64,000 nucleotides of DNA from WHSW01 sp963729075 (GCA_963729075.1 CAVSMU010000007.1:62001-126000), one strand, 5' to 3'. Positions 26,027-35,092 are shown, counted from the first letter of the stretch. The notes: generated from the letters alone by a model not told the origin. Numbers and translations: made by a program.

Positions 26027-26557
26027 ATGAGCGTGCTGACGCTGCCGTTCGAGTTGCCGGCGCGCGTCGTCCGCCGGGCTGCCGACGATCTCGGCGCGAT
26101 CGCCCGCGTCGCACGCGAGCTTCCGGCCCGCCTCGACACTCTCGACGCCCGCGCCGCGCGGGTCCAGGAGCAGCTCGACCGCGCCCTGACCCTTGCGGAG
26201 TCGATCGACCGGCGCGGCGAGTCGGTCGTCGAGCTCGGGTCCAGGATCGAAGCGCGAAGCCAGGCGATGATCGAGATCGGGGAGCGCGTCCTCGAGCTCG
26301 GCGACATCCTGATGGAGCGCTCGACGCTCATGGCCGACCGCGCGAAGGAGGTCGCCGACCGCGGCGCCGACGTCGCCGCCGCCCTGCCGACGCTGCAGCG
26401 CGCGGTCTCGATCGCCGAGCCGCTCGAGGGCGCGGTCGAGCGTCTCGGCCGCGCGATCGACCGCCTGCCCGGCGGGCGGCCCCGACCCCCGCAGGTCCCG
26501 GGCGAGGCGGCGGAGCCGGCCGGCGAGCGCAATGTCACATCCACGGATGAGCCATAG
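26027..26557 (+). CDS. predicted coiled-coil protein
   Basis: 176 residues, almost all helical with heptad spacing from about residue 25 to 150 (QEQLDRALTLAESIDRRGES and following), then a Pro-rich tail. No signal peptide, membrane helix or enzyme motif. It resembles phasin-like or methyl-accepting-type helical bundles only in composition, and I would not assign a family. It starts 29 bases after the phosphoesterase stop and ends 23 bases before the MerR gene. The reverse strand also stays open here, but the plus-strand frame has the better amino-acid composition. Function unknown. Confidence 0.6.
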   Translation: MSVLTLPFELPARVVRRAADDLGAIARVARELPARLDTLDARAARVQEQLDRALTLAESIDRRGESVVELGSRIEARSQAMIEIGERVLELGDILMERSTLMADRAKEVADRGADVAAALPTLQRAVSIAEPLEGAVERLGRAIDRLPGGRPRPPQVPGEAAEPAGERNVTSTDEP

Positions 26558-26564
26558 ACGGGCG

Positions 26565-26570
26565 TAGAAT
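26565..26570 (+). promoter_or_regulatory. -10 element TAGAAT of the MerR gene
   Basis: TAGAAT ends 9 bases before the GTG at 26580, which suggests a leaderless mRNA. The perfect inverted repeat CATCC-AC-GGATG (26538-26549) lies just upstream and could be the regulator's own site; no strong -35 is visible. Confidence 0.4.
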
Positions 26571-26579
26571 CGCTCTCGG

Positions 26580-27341
26580 GTGAGCCAGGCCACCGAAGAG
26601 CTGACGATCGACGAGCTCGCGCGCCGCACCGGGATGACGGTGCGCAACATCCGCGCCCATCAGTCGCGGGGGCTGCTGCCGGCGCCGCAGGTCCGCGGGC
26701 GGACCGGCTTCTACGGGGCCGAGCACGAGGCCCGGATCGGGCTGATCCGCGAGCTGCAGGCCGACGGCTTCAAGCTCGAGGCGATCTCGCGCCTGCTCGA
26801 CAGCGCCGGAGGCTCGAGCGAGGAGGTGCTGCGCTTCACCCGCGCGGTCAAGGCCCCGTTCGAGGACGAGCAGCCGCAGATCGTCAGCGCCGCCGAGCTC
26901 GCCGAGCGCTGGGACGCCGGCGACACGGCACCCGCGCTGCTTCGAAAGGCCGAGAAGCTTGGCATCCTGCGCCCGTTGCCCGACGGCAACTTCGAGGAGC
27001 TGAGCCCGACCCTCGGCCGGGCGAGCGCCGAGCTGGGCGCGCTCGGAATTCCCGCCGAGACCGCACTCGAGGTCGCGGCCGAGATCCGCAAGCACGCCGG
27101 CGCGGTCGCGGAGGTGTTCTTGGAGCTGTTCGTGAAGCAGGTCTGGAAGCCGTTCGAGGATCAGGGCCGTCCCGAGCGCGACCTGCCCGCGGTCCGCGAC
27201 GCGCTCGAGCGCCTGCGGCCGCTCGCCTCCGACGCCCTGCTCGCGATGTTCCAGATCGTGATGACGGAGGCCGTCGAGGAGCGGATCCCGCGCGAGGTCG
27301 AGCGGATCAAGGGCCGCGACCGCTCCCGCGCCCGGCGCTAG
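26580..27341 (+). CDS. MerR-family transcriptional regulator
   Basis: 253 residues. The N-terminal winged helix-turn-helix is clear: LTIDELARRTGMTVRNIRAH followed by the RGLLPAP wing and the Arg/Tyr segment GRTGFYGAEHEARI. The helix QADGFKLEAISRLLDSA is the usual MerR continuation. Residues 90-250 form an all-alpha effector domain without metal-binding Cys, so it is not a classical metal sensor; a hydrophobic ligand is more likely. Convergent with the following hydrolase. A palindrome upstream may serve for autoregulation. Confidence 0.88.
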   Translation: MSQATEELTIDELARRTGMTVRNIRAHQSRGLLPAPQVRGRTGFYGAEHEARIGLIRELQADGFKLEAISRLLDSAGGSSEEVLRFTRAVKAPFEDEQPQIVSAAELAERWDAGDTAPALLRKAEKLGILRPLPDGNFEELSPTLGRASAELGALGIPAETALEVAAEIRKHAGAVAEVFLELFVKQVWKPFEDQGRPERDLPAVRDALERLRPLASDALLAMFQIVMTEAVEERIPREVERIKGRDRSRARR

Positions 27342-27351
27342 GGCGACGACT

Positions 27352-28254
27352 CTAGGCGGCGCCGGCGAGCAGCCGGTCGCGGATCGTGGTCAGGTCGAGC
27401 TCGGCCGCTTCGGTCGCGGCGATGAAGTCCGCCAGCAGGCGGGCGAACTCGTAGGGGCGCTCGAGCTGCGGGAAGTGCCCGACGCCCTCGAAGACCTCGA
27501 AGCGGCTACCCGGCATCGCCGCGTGGGCGGCGCGGCCGTGGGCGACCGGGATCACCGGGTCGGCCTCGCCCCAGACGAGCAGCGAGGGCACCGACTCGGC
27601 CAGGTAGAGGCGATCGAGGGCGCTGACCCGCTGGCCACCCGGGTCGAGCACCGCGCGCATGGTCGCGATGAACGCTGCGCGCGCCTCCGCGTCGCCGAGC
27701 GAGCCGAAGCCGCGCGCGACCTCGGCGAGGTCGGTGCCGGCCCGCAGACGCAGCAAGCCGATCGCCCTGCCGACGGCCGCGCCGGTCGCCAGGACCCGCG
27801 GATGGGTGAGCAGCGGGAGAACGAGCTCGGACCCAGGGAGGGTCGACGCCCGAAGCAGCGGGTGAACCTCGCGTCCGAGGCCCCCGCTCGACACCAGGAC
27901 CAGGCGCTCGGTGCGCTCGGGGAACTGGTAGGCGAACTGCATCGCGATCCCCCCGCCGAGCGAGTGGCCGACGACCGTCGCGCGGTCGTGGCCGAGGGCG
28001 ACCATGATGTCGCGGACCGCGCTCGCGTATGCGCCGAGGGAGTAATCACCGCGCGGCTTCGCGGACTCGCCGTGGCCGAGCAGGTCCGGGGCGAGAACCG
28101 TATGCGCGGCCGCGAGATGCTCGATCGCCGGCTCCCACTGGTCGGAGCGGCCGGTGATCCCGTGGATCAGAACCACTGCGGGGCCTTCGCCGCGCAAGCG
28201 GAAGCAGACCCGGTGGCCGTGCAGCTCGATCTCGCTGTGCGTTGACATCGCCAC
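27352..28254 (-). CDS. alpha/beta hydrolase
   Basis: 300 residues with the classical fold: LIHGITGRSDQWEP (oxyanion HG), VVGHSLGG (nucleophile Ser near residue 97), WGEADPVIP (acid Asp) and GVGHFPQLE (base His). The ATG may be at 28254 or two codons later. It is divergent from the acyl-CoA dehydrogenase, with about 65 AT-richer bases between them that should hold both promoters. Related proteins include lipases, epoxide-hydrolase-like and meta-cleavage hydrolases; substrate not inferable. Confidence 0.87.
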   Translation of the reverse strand: MAMSTHSEIELHGHRVCFRLRGEGPAVVLIHGITGRSDQWEPAIEHLAAAHTVLAPDLLGHGESAKPRGDYSLGAYASAVRDIMVALGHDRATVVGHSLGGGIAMQFAYQFPERTERLVLVSSGGLGREVHPLLRASTLPGSELVLPLLTHPRVLATGAAVGRAIGLLRLRAGTDLAEVARGFGSLGDAEARAAFIATMRAVLDPGGQRVSALDRLYLAESVPSLLVWGEADPVIPVAHGRAAHAAMPGSRFEVFEGVGHFPQLERPYEFARLLADFIAATEAAELDLTTIRDRLLAGAA

Positions 28255-28320
28255 GTTTAACCTTTACCCTCGCCGATGTTACATAAGCAAGTGTCGTATT
28301 CTCCCGAGGAGCTCCGTAAC

Positions 28321-29595
28321 GTGAACGCCACCACCAGCGAGGAGCTGGTCGAGCAGGCCCTGGCCGGGCCTGGGCACTCGACGCCGCTGTTCTCGCTCGA
28401 GCTGACCCAGGACCAGAAGGATGTCCGTGAGTGGGTGCACGGCTTCGCCGCCGACGTCGTCCGCCCCGCCGCCGCCGAGTGGGACGAGCGCGAGGAGACC
28501 CCCTGGCCCGTGATCGCCGAGGCGGCGAAGATCGGGCTGTACGGCTACGAGGGCCTGGCGCAGTTCTGGTTCGACCAGTCCGGGTTGATGCTGCCGATCG
28601 TCAACGAGGAGCTCTTCTGGGGCGACGCGGGGATCGGGATGTCGATCATGGGCACGTCGCTGGCCGTCGCCGCCATCTTCGGTCAGGGCACGCCCGAGCA
28701 GATGGCGGAATGGATCCGGCAGTGCTTCGGGACCGCCGACGACCCCAAGGTGGCGGCCTTCTGCTCTTCGGAACCCGACGCCGGCTCCGACGTGTCGGCG
28801 ATCCGCACCACCGCCAAATACGACGAGGCCGATGACGAGTGGGTGATCAACGGCCAGAAGGCGTGGGCGACCAATGGCGGGATCGCCGACGTCCACGTGG
28901 TGATCGCCTCGGTCGACCGCGACCTCGGCGCCCGCGGGCATGCCGCGTTCATCGTCCCGCCCGGGACGAAGGGGTGCGAGCAGGGCGCCAAGGTGCGCAA
29001 GCATGGGCTGCGCGCCTCCCATACTGCGGACGTCCACCTCGACGACTGCCGCGTACCGGGCTCCTGCCTGCTCGGCGGCAAGCAGAAGCTCGACGAGCGC
29101 CTGGCGCGCGTGCGCGAGGGCAAGAGCGGGCAGTCGCAGGCGGCGATGCAGACCTTCGAGGCGAGTCGCCCGACGGTCGGCGCGCAGGCGATCGGGATCG
29201 CCCGGGCCGCGTACGAGTACGCGCTCGACTACGCGAAGGAGCGGCGCCAGTTCGGTAGGGCGATCATCGAGAACCAGGCGATCGCGTTCACGCTCGCCGA
29301 CATGAAGACCGAGATCGACGCCGCCCGGCTGCTGGTCTGGCGCGCCGCGTGGATGGGTCGCAACCAGGTTCCGTTCACCAACGCGGAGGGATCGATGTCG
29401 AAGGTGAAGGCCGGCGAGGTCGCCGTATGGGCGAGCGAGCGCGCGATGCAGATCCTCGGCGGGAACGGCTACACGCGGGAGTTCCCCGTGGAGCGCATGC
29501 ACCGCGACGCGAAGATCTACGACATCTTCGAGGGCACGGCCGAGATCCAGCGCCTCGTGATCTCGCGGGCGATCTCCGGCGTGCAGGTCAAGTAG
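28321..29595 (+). CDS. acyl-CoA dehydrogenase
   Basis: 424 residues, FAD enzyme of beta-oxidation type. The FAD/substrate segment CSSEPDAGSDVSAI, the central RRQFGRAIIENQAIAFTLAD helix, GGNGYTREFPVERMHRDAK and IFEGTAEIQRLVI with the catalytic Glu in the usual late position are all present. The GTG at 28321 was preferred because GAGGAG lies 9 bases upstream, while the in-frame ATG at 28276 sits in AT-richer promoter-like sequence without a ribosome binding site. An SCP2 protein gene follows after 23 bases. Substrate chain length or branching cannot be told; the pairing suggests sterol or fatty acyl chains. Confidence 0.92.
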   Translation: MNATTSEELVEQALAGPGHSTPLFSLELTQDQKDVREWVHGFAADVVRPAAAEWDEREETPWPVIAEAAKIGLYGYEGLAQFWFDQSGLMLPIVNEELFWGDAGIGMSIMGTSLAVAAIFGQGTPEQMAEWIRQCFGTADDPKVAAFCSSEPDAGSDVSAIRTTAKYDEADDEWVINGQKAWATNGGIADVHVVIASVDRDLGARGHAAFIVPPGTKGCEQGAKVRKHGLRASHTADVHLDDCRVPGSCLLGGKQKLDERLARVREGKSGQSQAAMQTFEASRPTVGAQAIGIARAAYEYALDYAKERRQFGRAIIENQAIAFTLADMKTEIDAARLLVWRAAWMGRNQVPFTNAEGSMSKVKAGEVAVWASERAMQILGGNGYTREFPVERMHRDAKIYDIFEGTAEIQRLVISRAISGVQVK

Positions 29596-29618
29596 GGACG
29601 AGGGCAAGGGAGAAGAAC

Positions 29619-30107
29619 ATGAGCGACGAGAGCACGAGCCCCAACGGCACGCCGGGGATCGACCCAAGCGAGGTCGATGCCAACGAGCTGGCTCAGAACA
29701 TGTCCCAGGCCACCGACGAGCAGCTGAGCGAGCTGATGTCGGGGCCGATGCGCAATCAGATCCTGAACGAGATCTTTCGCCGCATGGAGGAGCACTTTCG
29801 CGCCGACGCCGCCCGTGACACCGAGGCGGTCATCTGGTGGCGCATCGACGGTCGTCCCGGGGGCGGTCATGACGAGTACGAGACCGTGATCTCGAGCGGC
29901 ACGTGCAAGGTCAGCGAGGGCGTCAGCGCCGATTCGGCCCGGGTCACGTTCACGATCGGTGGCGCCGACTTCCTGCGGCTGGTCACGGGCAATGCGCAGG
30001 GGCCCATGCTGTTCATGACCGGTCGCCTGAAGATCGAAGGCGACATGATGTTCGCCGCCTCCGCGGCGTCCCTGTTCACGATCCCGACGGGCCAGCCCGG
30101 CGGTTAG
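29619..30107 (+). CDS. SCP2 sterol-carrier-domain protein
   Basis: 162 residues. After an acidic N-terminus of about 60 residues, a single SCP2-like domain follows: VIWWRIDGRPGGGHDEYETV, then TCKVSEGVSADSARVTFTIG, the DFLRLVTG helix and GRLKIEGDMMFAASAASLFT. Such domains bind sterols or acyl-CoA in a hydrophobic tunnel. Ribosome binding site AGGGAG seven bases before the ATG. It directly follows the acyl-CoA dehydrogenase and probably presents or buffers its lipid substrate; that is inference from proximity. Confidence 0.88.
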   Translation: MSDESTSPNGTPGIDPSEVDANELAQNMSQATDEQLSELMSGPMRNQILNEIFRRMEEHFRADAARDTEAVIWWRIDGRPGGGHDEYETVISSGTCKVSEGVSADSARVTFTIGGADFLRLVTGNAQGPMLFMTGRLKIEGDMMFAASAASLFTIPTGQPGG

Positions 30108-30142
30108 TTGCGCCGCGGCCCGCCGGACGGCGTGCCGGTCTG

Positions 30143-30148
30143 CATACT
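30143..30148 (+). promoter_or_regulatory. possible -10 element CATACT of the SnoaL gene
   Basis: CATACT lies 10 bases before the ATG at 30159, and there is no ribosome binding site, which fits a leaderless start. Weak support. Confidence 0.25.
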
Positions 30149-30158
30149 GTCGGCGCCG

Positions 30159-30560
30159 ATGTCCGAGGAGAACGTCGAGCTCGTGCGCCGCTTCATCGAC
30201 GCGTGGAGTGCGCATGATCGCGCACTGATGTCCGAGCTCCTCCACCCCGACGCGGTCTTTCACTCCGCGATCACGAACGTCGTCGGCGAGACGTTTCACG
30301 GCCGCGATCAGATCCTCGGGGTGTTCGATCGGTGGGAGGAGGAGTGGTCGGAGGTCCGGTGGGAGGTCGACGATCTGATCGACGTCGACGAGTCCCGCGT
30401 CGTCACCTTTCACAAGGTCTTCGCGACCGGGCGGGCGAGCGGGATCGAGACGGTGCGCGAGCTCGGCGGGCTGATCGAGATCCGCGACGGGCGCGTCATC
30501 AGCCAGTGGATCTACCTCGACCGCAACGAGGCGCTCCAGGCCGCGGGGCTGACCGGGTAG
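30159..30560 (+). CDS. SnoaL-like / NTF2-fold protein
   Basis: 133 residues with the NTF2-like pattern: VELVRRFIDAWSAHD helix, LLHPDAVFHS, GRDQILGVFDRW and terminal strands ending ISQWIYLDRNEALQAAGL. The family includes small cyclases, isomerases and non-enzymatic ligand binders; no catalytic residue can be assigned with confidence. The start at 30159 fits the family N-terminus. Convergent with the deacetylase gene. Confidence 0.82.
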   Translation: MSEENVELVRRFIDAWSAHDRALMSELLHPDAVFHSAITNVVGETFHGRDQILGVFDRWEEEWSEVRWEVDDLIDVDESRVVTFHKVFATGRASGIETVRELGGLIEIRDGRVISQWIYLDRNEALQAAGLTG

Positions 30561-30582
30561 GCGCGCGCCGGCGACCGCGGCG

Positions 30583-31869
30583 TCAGCGGTCCTCCTCGAC
30601 GATGAACCGCTCGCCCAGTAGCCGGGTCACGGTCACGAGCTTGTAGCCACGCGCCGTCAGCGTCCGGACGATGTGCGGCAGCGCGGCGAGCGTCTGGGCG
30701 CGGTTTCCGCCGCCATCGTGCATGACGATGATCGCCCCGGGGTGTGCGCCTCCAACGGCCCGGCTGTAGATCGCCCCCGCGCCGGGCAGCGTCCAGTCCC
30801 TGGTGTCGACGTCCCACAGCACCGTCGACATGCCGTTGCGCGCCGCCGCGCTTACGACGCTCGAGTCGAAGGCGCCGCCCTCGGGCCGAAACACACAGGG
30901 CCGAAAGCCCGTCGCCGCCTCGATGCGAGCGCTGGTCGCGCGTATGCTCGAGTAGCCGGGAAGCGGCTCGTGCCGCAGCGAATGATTGGCCAGCTCGTGG
31001 CCGTGGCGGAGTGCCTCGCGCATCACCGCCCCGCTTCCGGGAACCTCGATCCCGAGCTCGAAGAACGTGCCCTCGGCGCCGCCGCGGTCGAGGATGCGGA
31101 CGACCTGCTCGGTGTAGGCGCTGGGCCCGTCGTCGAAGGTGAGCGCGATGTTCTTGCCCTCCGCCGAGCCGCTGTGGTGTACGAGCGGGCTCGCGACCGT
31201 GCAGCCCGTGCGACGCAGCTCGAAGATGCGGGCCCCGGCAAACCCCGCTTCGGGCGTGCGGTCGAGGCAGGGGTTCTCGCCCGCGGCAGCCCGCCGCGGT
31301 CGAGGACGGCCCTCGGCCCGCTCGGCACGCGGGCGGCAGGTCGCGCCCGTCCAGCCACTGAGCACCGCCCAACCCAGCGGGCCGGGCCGAAACTCGCCGA
31401 GGCCGAGGCGCAGCTCGAGGCGACCATCACCGCCCTTCCTCACCCCCGCGCGGATCCGCCGACGTCGGGTCGCCGCCCCGTCGCTGCCATAGCTGGAGAT
31501 GCCCACCGCCACCTGCCCTTCGCGGGTCTTCCCCCCGGGGCAGAACAGCCGCCGCCCGATCCCGCCGCCCTCGACCGCAAGGCATACGTAGCGCTGATCG
31601 TCTGCGCCGACTCGCGACGGAAAGAGCTTCAGGCTCCGCAGCGCCGGCAGCGCCCCGCGAACGCGCAGCGTGAGCACGACGTCTCGCTCCTCCTGGTGCA
31701 GGCGCGCCCGGGCCAGGTCGAGCGGGCCCCCGGCGTCGTTGCCGTCGTTGCGGGACGGCGCGGCCGCACCCGGTAGGGGCTCGACGACCAGGGAGAACAC
31801 GACCACGCACGCGACGGCCGCCGTGACCGGCGTGCGGACCCACCCCGAAAAGCCGCCACCCGTGCTCAC
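30583..31869 (-). CDS. secreted polysaccharide deacetylase with long N-terminal domain
   Basis: 428 residues. An N-terminal helix (VTAAVACVVVFSLVVEPLPG) exports the protein. Residues 40-220 form a beta-rich region without a recognised family, containing several Cys; residues 225-428 are a NodB domain with LTFDDGP, the HSLRH metal site, the FRPEGG motif and IIVMHDGGG. This architecture suggests a substrate-binding front part on a CE4 esterase. The GTG at 31869 lies 7 bases after the MFS stop. Last gene of the minus-strand operon that begins at 34421. The substrate may be a surface glycan or peptidoglycan. Confidence 0.85.
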   Translation of the reverse strand: MSTGGGFSGWVRTPVTAAVACVVVFSLVVEPLPGAAAPSRNDGNDAGGPLDLARARLHQEERDVVLTLRVRGALPALRSLKLFPSRVGADDQRYVCLAVEGGGIGRRLFCPGGKTREGQVAVGISSYGSDGAATRRRRIRAGVRKGGDGRLELRLGLGEFRPGPLGWAVLSGWTGATCRPRAERAEGRPRPRRAAAGENPCLDRTPEAGFAGARIFELRRTGCTVASPLVHHSGSAEGKNIALTFDDGPSAYTEQVVRILDRGGAEGTFFELGIEVPGSGAVMREALRHGHELANHSLRHEPLPGYSSIRATSARIEAATGFRPCVFRPEGGAFDSSVVSAAARNGMSTVLWDVDTRDWTLPGAGAIYSRAVGGAHPGAIIVMHDGGGNRAQTLAALPHIVRTLTARGYKLVTVTRLLGERFIVEEDR

Positions 31870-31876
31870 TGGGCGA

Positions 31877-33058
31877 CTAGCCCGCGGCTCGGCCCTCCGG
31901 CTCGAGCGAGCCCTCGACCGGCCGTAGGTTGACGATCCCGGCGAAGGCCACCAACGCGGCCAGGGTGAGGAAGACCTCCGCGCCGTGGCCGTCGTCGAGC
32001 AGCGACCCGACAACCGGAACCAGTGGGACAGGTATCGCCGTGCCCATCAGGCTAACGAGCGCGACGGGCTCGGTCGGTTCGGTGGGATAGAGGCGCTGCG
32101 CCTGCACGATCGCGATTCCGTAGGGCACGGCGAAGCCGATACCGGCGGCAATTACGGCAACAACCGCGAATCCGAGCGAGTCGTCGAGCGCCAGGATCGC
32201 GAGGCCCGCGGCGGCCAGGAAGGGAGCGACTCCGACCAACAGCACCGGGCTCACGCCGCGTTGCGCGAGCTTGCCGCCCTCCTCGCGAGCGGCGGCCGAC
32301 ACGCCGAACATCAGGAAGCTGAGCAGACCCGCGGTCGCCGCGGCGAGCCCGTTGTCGACGCTCAGGTAATGGACGAGCCAGGAGCCGAGGATCAACGGCA
32401 CCGAAAAGACCGCGATGAAGAGCGCGCATAGGCGCCAGGCCCGCGAGCTGCGCAGGGCGAGCCGGAGGAACCCGCCACCGGCTTGGCGCACATAGCTGGG
32501 CCCCGCGCGTCCGATCAGCACGGGAAGCGGCGTCGCCGCGACGCCGGCGGAGAGCAGGAATGTGAGTCGCCAATCGACACCGAGATCGCCAAGGATCGCG
32601 CCCACTCCAAGCCCGCCGGCGATCCCGAGCTGAACCGCGGCGCCGAAGAGCGCAACGCGTTCGACCCCGCCGGTTGCCCGGGCGAAGACCGGCCCGGCCA
32701 CGATCGCCACGCCGAGGCCGAACCCCGTGATCGCACGACCGGCCACCAGGCCCGCGAACGCCGGCGTTACGGCAAAGACGACGTTGCCGATCGTGCAGAG
32801 GAGGGCGGCCAGCATCATCGTGCGAGCGATCGTGAGGCGCTCGGCGATCAACGGCGCCAGCACGGTGCCCGGCAGCGAGAACCCGAGCAGCACGGTTCCC
32901 GACAGCACGCCGACCGCTGCCAGGGAGATGTCGAAGTCGCTGCTCAGGTCGCCGACCACGGCCCCGACGTTCCCGACACTCCAGGCGGAGCCGAGCGCCG
33001 CGAGGAAGACAGCCAGGCCCTCCCCGCGCTCACCGCCTCGGTCAGTCGCTGCGTTCAT
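31877..33058 (-). CDS. major facilitator superfamily transporter
   Basis: 393 residues with 11-12 hydrophobic segments. Loop 2-3 has the MFS-type PLIAERLTIARTMMLAALL segment, and motif C-like Gly-rich helices follow (GFGLGVAIVAGPVF). A drug or metabolite exporter is likely. The ATG overlaps the SRPBCC stop by one base (TAATG), so translation is coupled. The neighbours (SRPBCC, epimerase-like, deacetylase) do not identify a substrate. Confidence 0.88.
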   Translation of the reverse strand: MNAATDRGGERGEGLAVFLAALGSAWSVGNVGAVVGDLSSDFDISLAAVGVLSGTVLLGFSLPGTVLAPLIAERLTIARTMMLAALLCTIGNVVFAVTPAFAGLVAGRAITGFGLGVAIVAGPVFARATGGVERVALFGAAVQLGIAGGLGVGAILGDLGVDWRLTFLLSAGVAATPLPVLIGRAGPSYVRQAGGGFLRLALRSSRAWRLCALFIAVFSVPLILGSWLVHYLSVDNGLAAATAGLLSFLMFGVSAAAREEGGKLAQRGVSPVLLVGVAPFLAAAGLAILALDDSLGFAVVAVIAAGIGFAVPYGIAIVQAQRLYPTEPTEPVALVSLMGTAIPVPLVPVVGSLLDDGHGAEVFLTLAALVAFAGIVNLRPVEGSLEPEGRAAG

Positions 33059-33504
33059 TAGTCCTCGAGCAGCGTGCGCAGGCGCTCGAGCGATCGGCTC
33101 GCCTCGCGCTTGCCGGGCGCCGCGGCGAGGAGACCGCCCGCGAGCTTTCCCAGGCCGCCGCCGGGAAGGGCGAACTCGTTGCGATAGTCGAAGCGGGTTC
33201 CACCGTCCTCGGCCTCGAGCCGATAGCGGACCCGCGCGCGGGACCGCGCCGGCCCCTCCCCCTCCCAGCGCGCGAGATGGGGCTCGTCGGCCTCCACGAC
33301 CCTCCAGTCGACGTCGAACGACTTGCCGGCGAGCCGCATCCGCTGGGTGAACGCGTCGCCCTCGCGCAGCGGGCCCGAGGCGCCGCCGGCGACCGAGTCG
33401 TGGGTGGTAACCCACCGCTCGAGCTGCGAGGGGTCCATCACCGTCTCCCACACCCGCTGGGGTGAGGCGGCGAGCAAGATCGTCACCGAGACGGATCTGC
33501 TCAC
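33058..33504 (-). CDS. SRPBCC-family protein (START-like, polyketide cyclase type)
   Basis: 148 residues: SVTILLAASPQRVWETVMDP is the classical N-terminal strand-helix of SRPBCC proteins, followed by beta strands with WRVVEADEPHLARWEG and a long C-terminal helix. It forms a hydrophobic ligand pocket; enzymatic activity is not implied. Its GTG overlaps the stop of the epimerase-like gene (GTGA), and its stop overlaps the MFS start, placing it tightly inside the operon. Confidence 0.88.
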   Translation of the reverse strand: MSRSVSVTILLAASPQRVWETVMDPSQLERWVTTHDSVAGGASGPLREGDAFTQRMRLAGKSFDVDWRVVEADEPHLARWEGEGPARSRARVRYRLEAEDGGTRFDYRNEFALPGGGLGKLAGGLLAAAPGKREASRSLERLRTLLED

Positions 33505-34421
33505 GAGATCGCCGCCTCGGCCTCGTCGCCGTCCACAGCCTCCGCGAGTACCGCGTCGAGCCGCTTCGGGCGCACTGAGAACAGCTCCTCACCGCTTCGG
33601 TCTCCTACCACGCTCGGCGTGGTCAGCCCGAGGCTGATCTCCGCCGCTACCTCTGGCGTCCCAGGTGTGACGGTGGCCGCGCCGGCTGCGACCGTCTCCG
33701 GCCGCGCGATCTCGCTCGACGTCGGCACCATCCGCGGTGCGCGGCGTCCCAGCGCCGCCGCCATCTCCTCGACCAGCTCGAGGTGGGTGACGACCTGAGG
33801 CCCGCCGAGCTCGATCTCGCGCCCGCCGGTCTCCGGCAGGTCGAGTGCTTCACGCAGGTAGTCCACCAGGTCGCCGGCGCCGATCGGCTGGGTTCGGGTC
33901 TCGAGCCAGTCGGGGGCCGGCATCGCGGGCAGTTTCTCGACGATGCCGCGCAGCAGCTCATAGGATTCGCTCCCGGGCCCGATCACCATCGCGGCGCGAA
34001 AGTAGGTCAGCGGGGGGCCCTCGTCGCGAAGCGCGAGCGCGGCGTCGTGCCGAGCTGCGAGATGCCTGGAGGCGCTCTCGTCGCCGAGCCCGCCGAGGTA
34101 GATAACCCGCTCGACCCCGGCCTCGCGGGCAGCGCGACCGAAGCGCGCCGCCGCAGCGCGCTCGATCGCCGGATAGTCATCGTCGTCGCCGATCATGTGC
34201 ACGAGGAAGTAGGCGGCGCGGACGCCGTCGAGCGCCCCGGCGATCCCGGCCGGCCGGGTGAGGTCGCCGGCAGCGAGCTCGGCCCCCGCGGCCTCGAGCG
34301 CTCGTGCCGGCTCGGACCCCGGATCGCGAACCAGGCAGCGCACCTCGTACCCGTCGTCCAGCAGGCGCCGCGTCAGCAGTCCGCCCACGAAGCCCGTCGC
34401 GCCGGTGACCAGGATTCGCAC
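33501..34421 (-). CDS. NAD(P)-binding epimerase/NmrA-like protein
   Basis: 306 residues. Rossmann motif ILVTGATGFVGG at the N-terminus, DLTRPAGI at the acidic strand, VIYLGGLGDE and a later substrate region; the pattern fits atypical SDRs of the NmrA / NAD-dependent epimerase type. No clear YxxxK catalytic pair, so it may be a sensor or reductase rather than an epimerase. GTG at 34421. First gene of the operon epimerase-like, SRPBCC, MFS, deacetylase. Confidence 0.85.
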   Translation of the reverse strand: MRILVTGATGFVGGLLTRRLLDDGYEVRCLVRDPGSEPARALEAAGAELAAGDLTRPAGIAGALDGVRAAYFLVHMIGDDDDYPAIERAAAARFGRAAREAGVERVIYLGGLGDESASRHLAARHDAALALRDEGPPLTYFRAAMVIGPGSESYELLRGIVEKLPAMPAPDWLETRTQPIGAGDLVDYLREALDLPETGGREIELGGPQVVTHLELVEEMAAALGRRAPRMVPTSSEIARPETVAAGAATVTPGTPEVAAEISLGLTTPSVVGDRSGEELFSVRPKRLDAVLAEAVDGDEAEAAIS

Positions 34422-34462
34422 CCTCGGCACCTTCCCGGAGCGGGCCCCGGCGAAACGGGTGC

Positions 34463-35092
34463 TCAGGACCCCCGCGGTGCTGCCTCCGTCGGAGTGAGGC
34501 GCCGACCGAGCGAGCGCAAGAAGGCATTGCAGACCAACCGGTGGATGCGCAGCTGGGTCTGGCCGTAGAGCCAGGCCCCGAACCGGGCGAAGCGCCCGCT
34601 GCCGCGCAGCCACGGATAGAAGTTGCGGACCTCGAGTCGCACCAGCACGCGCCGCTCGCCGTCCTCGTGCTCGGCACCGGGCGCCCGCTCGACGGCGATC
34701 CTCAAAAAGCCGCCGTCGCGGCCCTGGGGCGCGACCAGCACGCCGCGGGCGATCCACCAGGTGACGCCGGCGCGGTCGGCGCCGACGTCGTACTCGGGCG
34801 CGCGAAAGCGCAGCAGCACGAGCCGCCGCCACAGCAGCACCACCGAGCGCGAGTCCTCGCCGTAGACGACCCGCACGAGCCCGAACGTCGCGCGCCTCAG
34901 ATGGCGCCAGTAGGCCCGGGCGAGACGCTCCAGGTTCTCCTGGGTCCAGATCCGCTCGACGACCCCGGGCGCGAGGGTGAGCTCGGCCTCCTGCACCGAC
35001 GCCACGGCGCCGGTCTGCGGCACCCGCTCGGCCTCCTGGGCGCGCAGCAGGCGCACCGAGGCGGGGGTCGTGCGGTCGCCGAGCAACGCCAC
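34463..35092 (-). CDS. uncharacterised protein
   Basis: About 209 residues from a GTG at 35092 (alternatives exist upstream). The sequence is basic and rich in Trp, Arg and Leu: WTQENLERLARAYWRHLRRA, VLLWRRLVLLRFRAPEY, and a C-terminal LYGQTQLRIHRLVCNAFLRS. It looks like a compact alpha/beta protein without membrane helices. I recognise no family, though the GVTWWIARGVLV core suggests a lipid-binding-like sheet. It lies 41 bases upstream of the epimerase-like gene on the same strand and could be co-transcribed. Function unknown. Confidence 0.6.
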   Translation of the reverse strand: MALLGDRTTPASVRLLRAQEAERVPQTGAVASVQEAELTLAPGVVERIWTQENLERLARAYWRHLRRATFGLVRVVYGEDSRSVVLLWRRLVLLRFRAPEYDVGADRAGVTWWIARGVLVAPQGRDGGFLRIAVERAPGAEHEDGERRVLVRLEVRNFYPWLRGSGRFARFGAWLYGQTQLRIHRLVCNAFLRSLGRRLTPTEAAPRGS

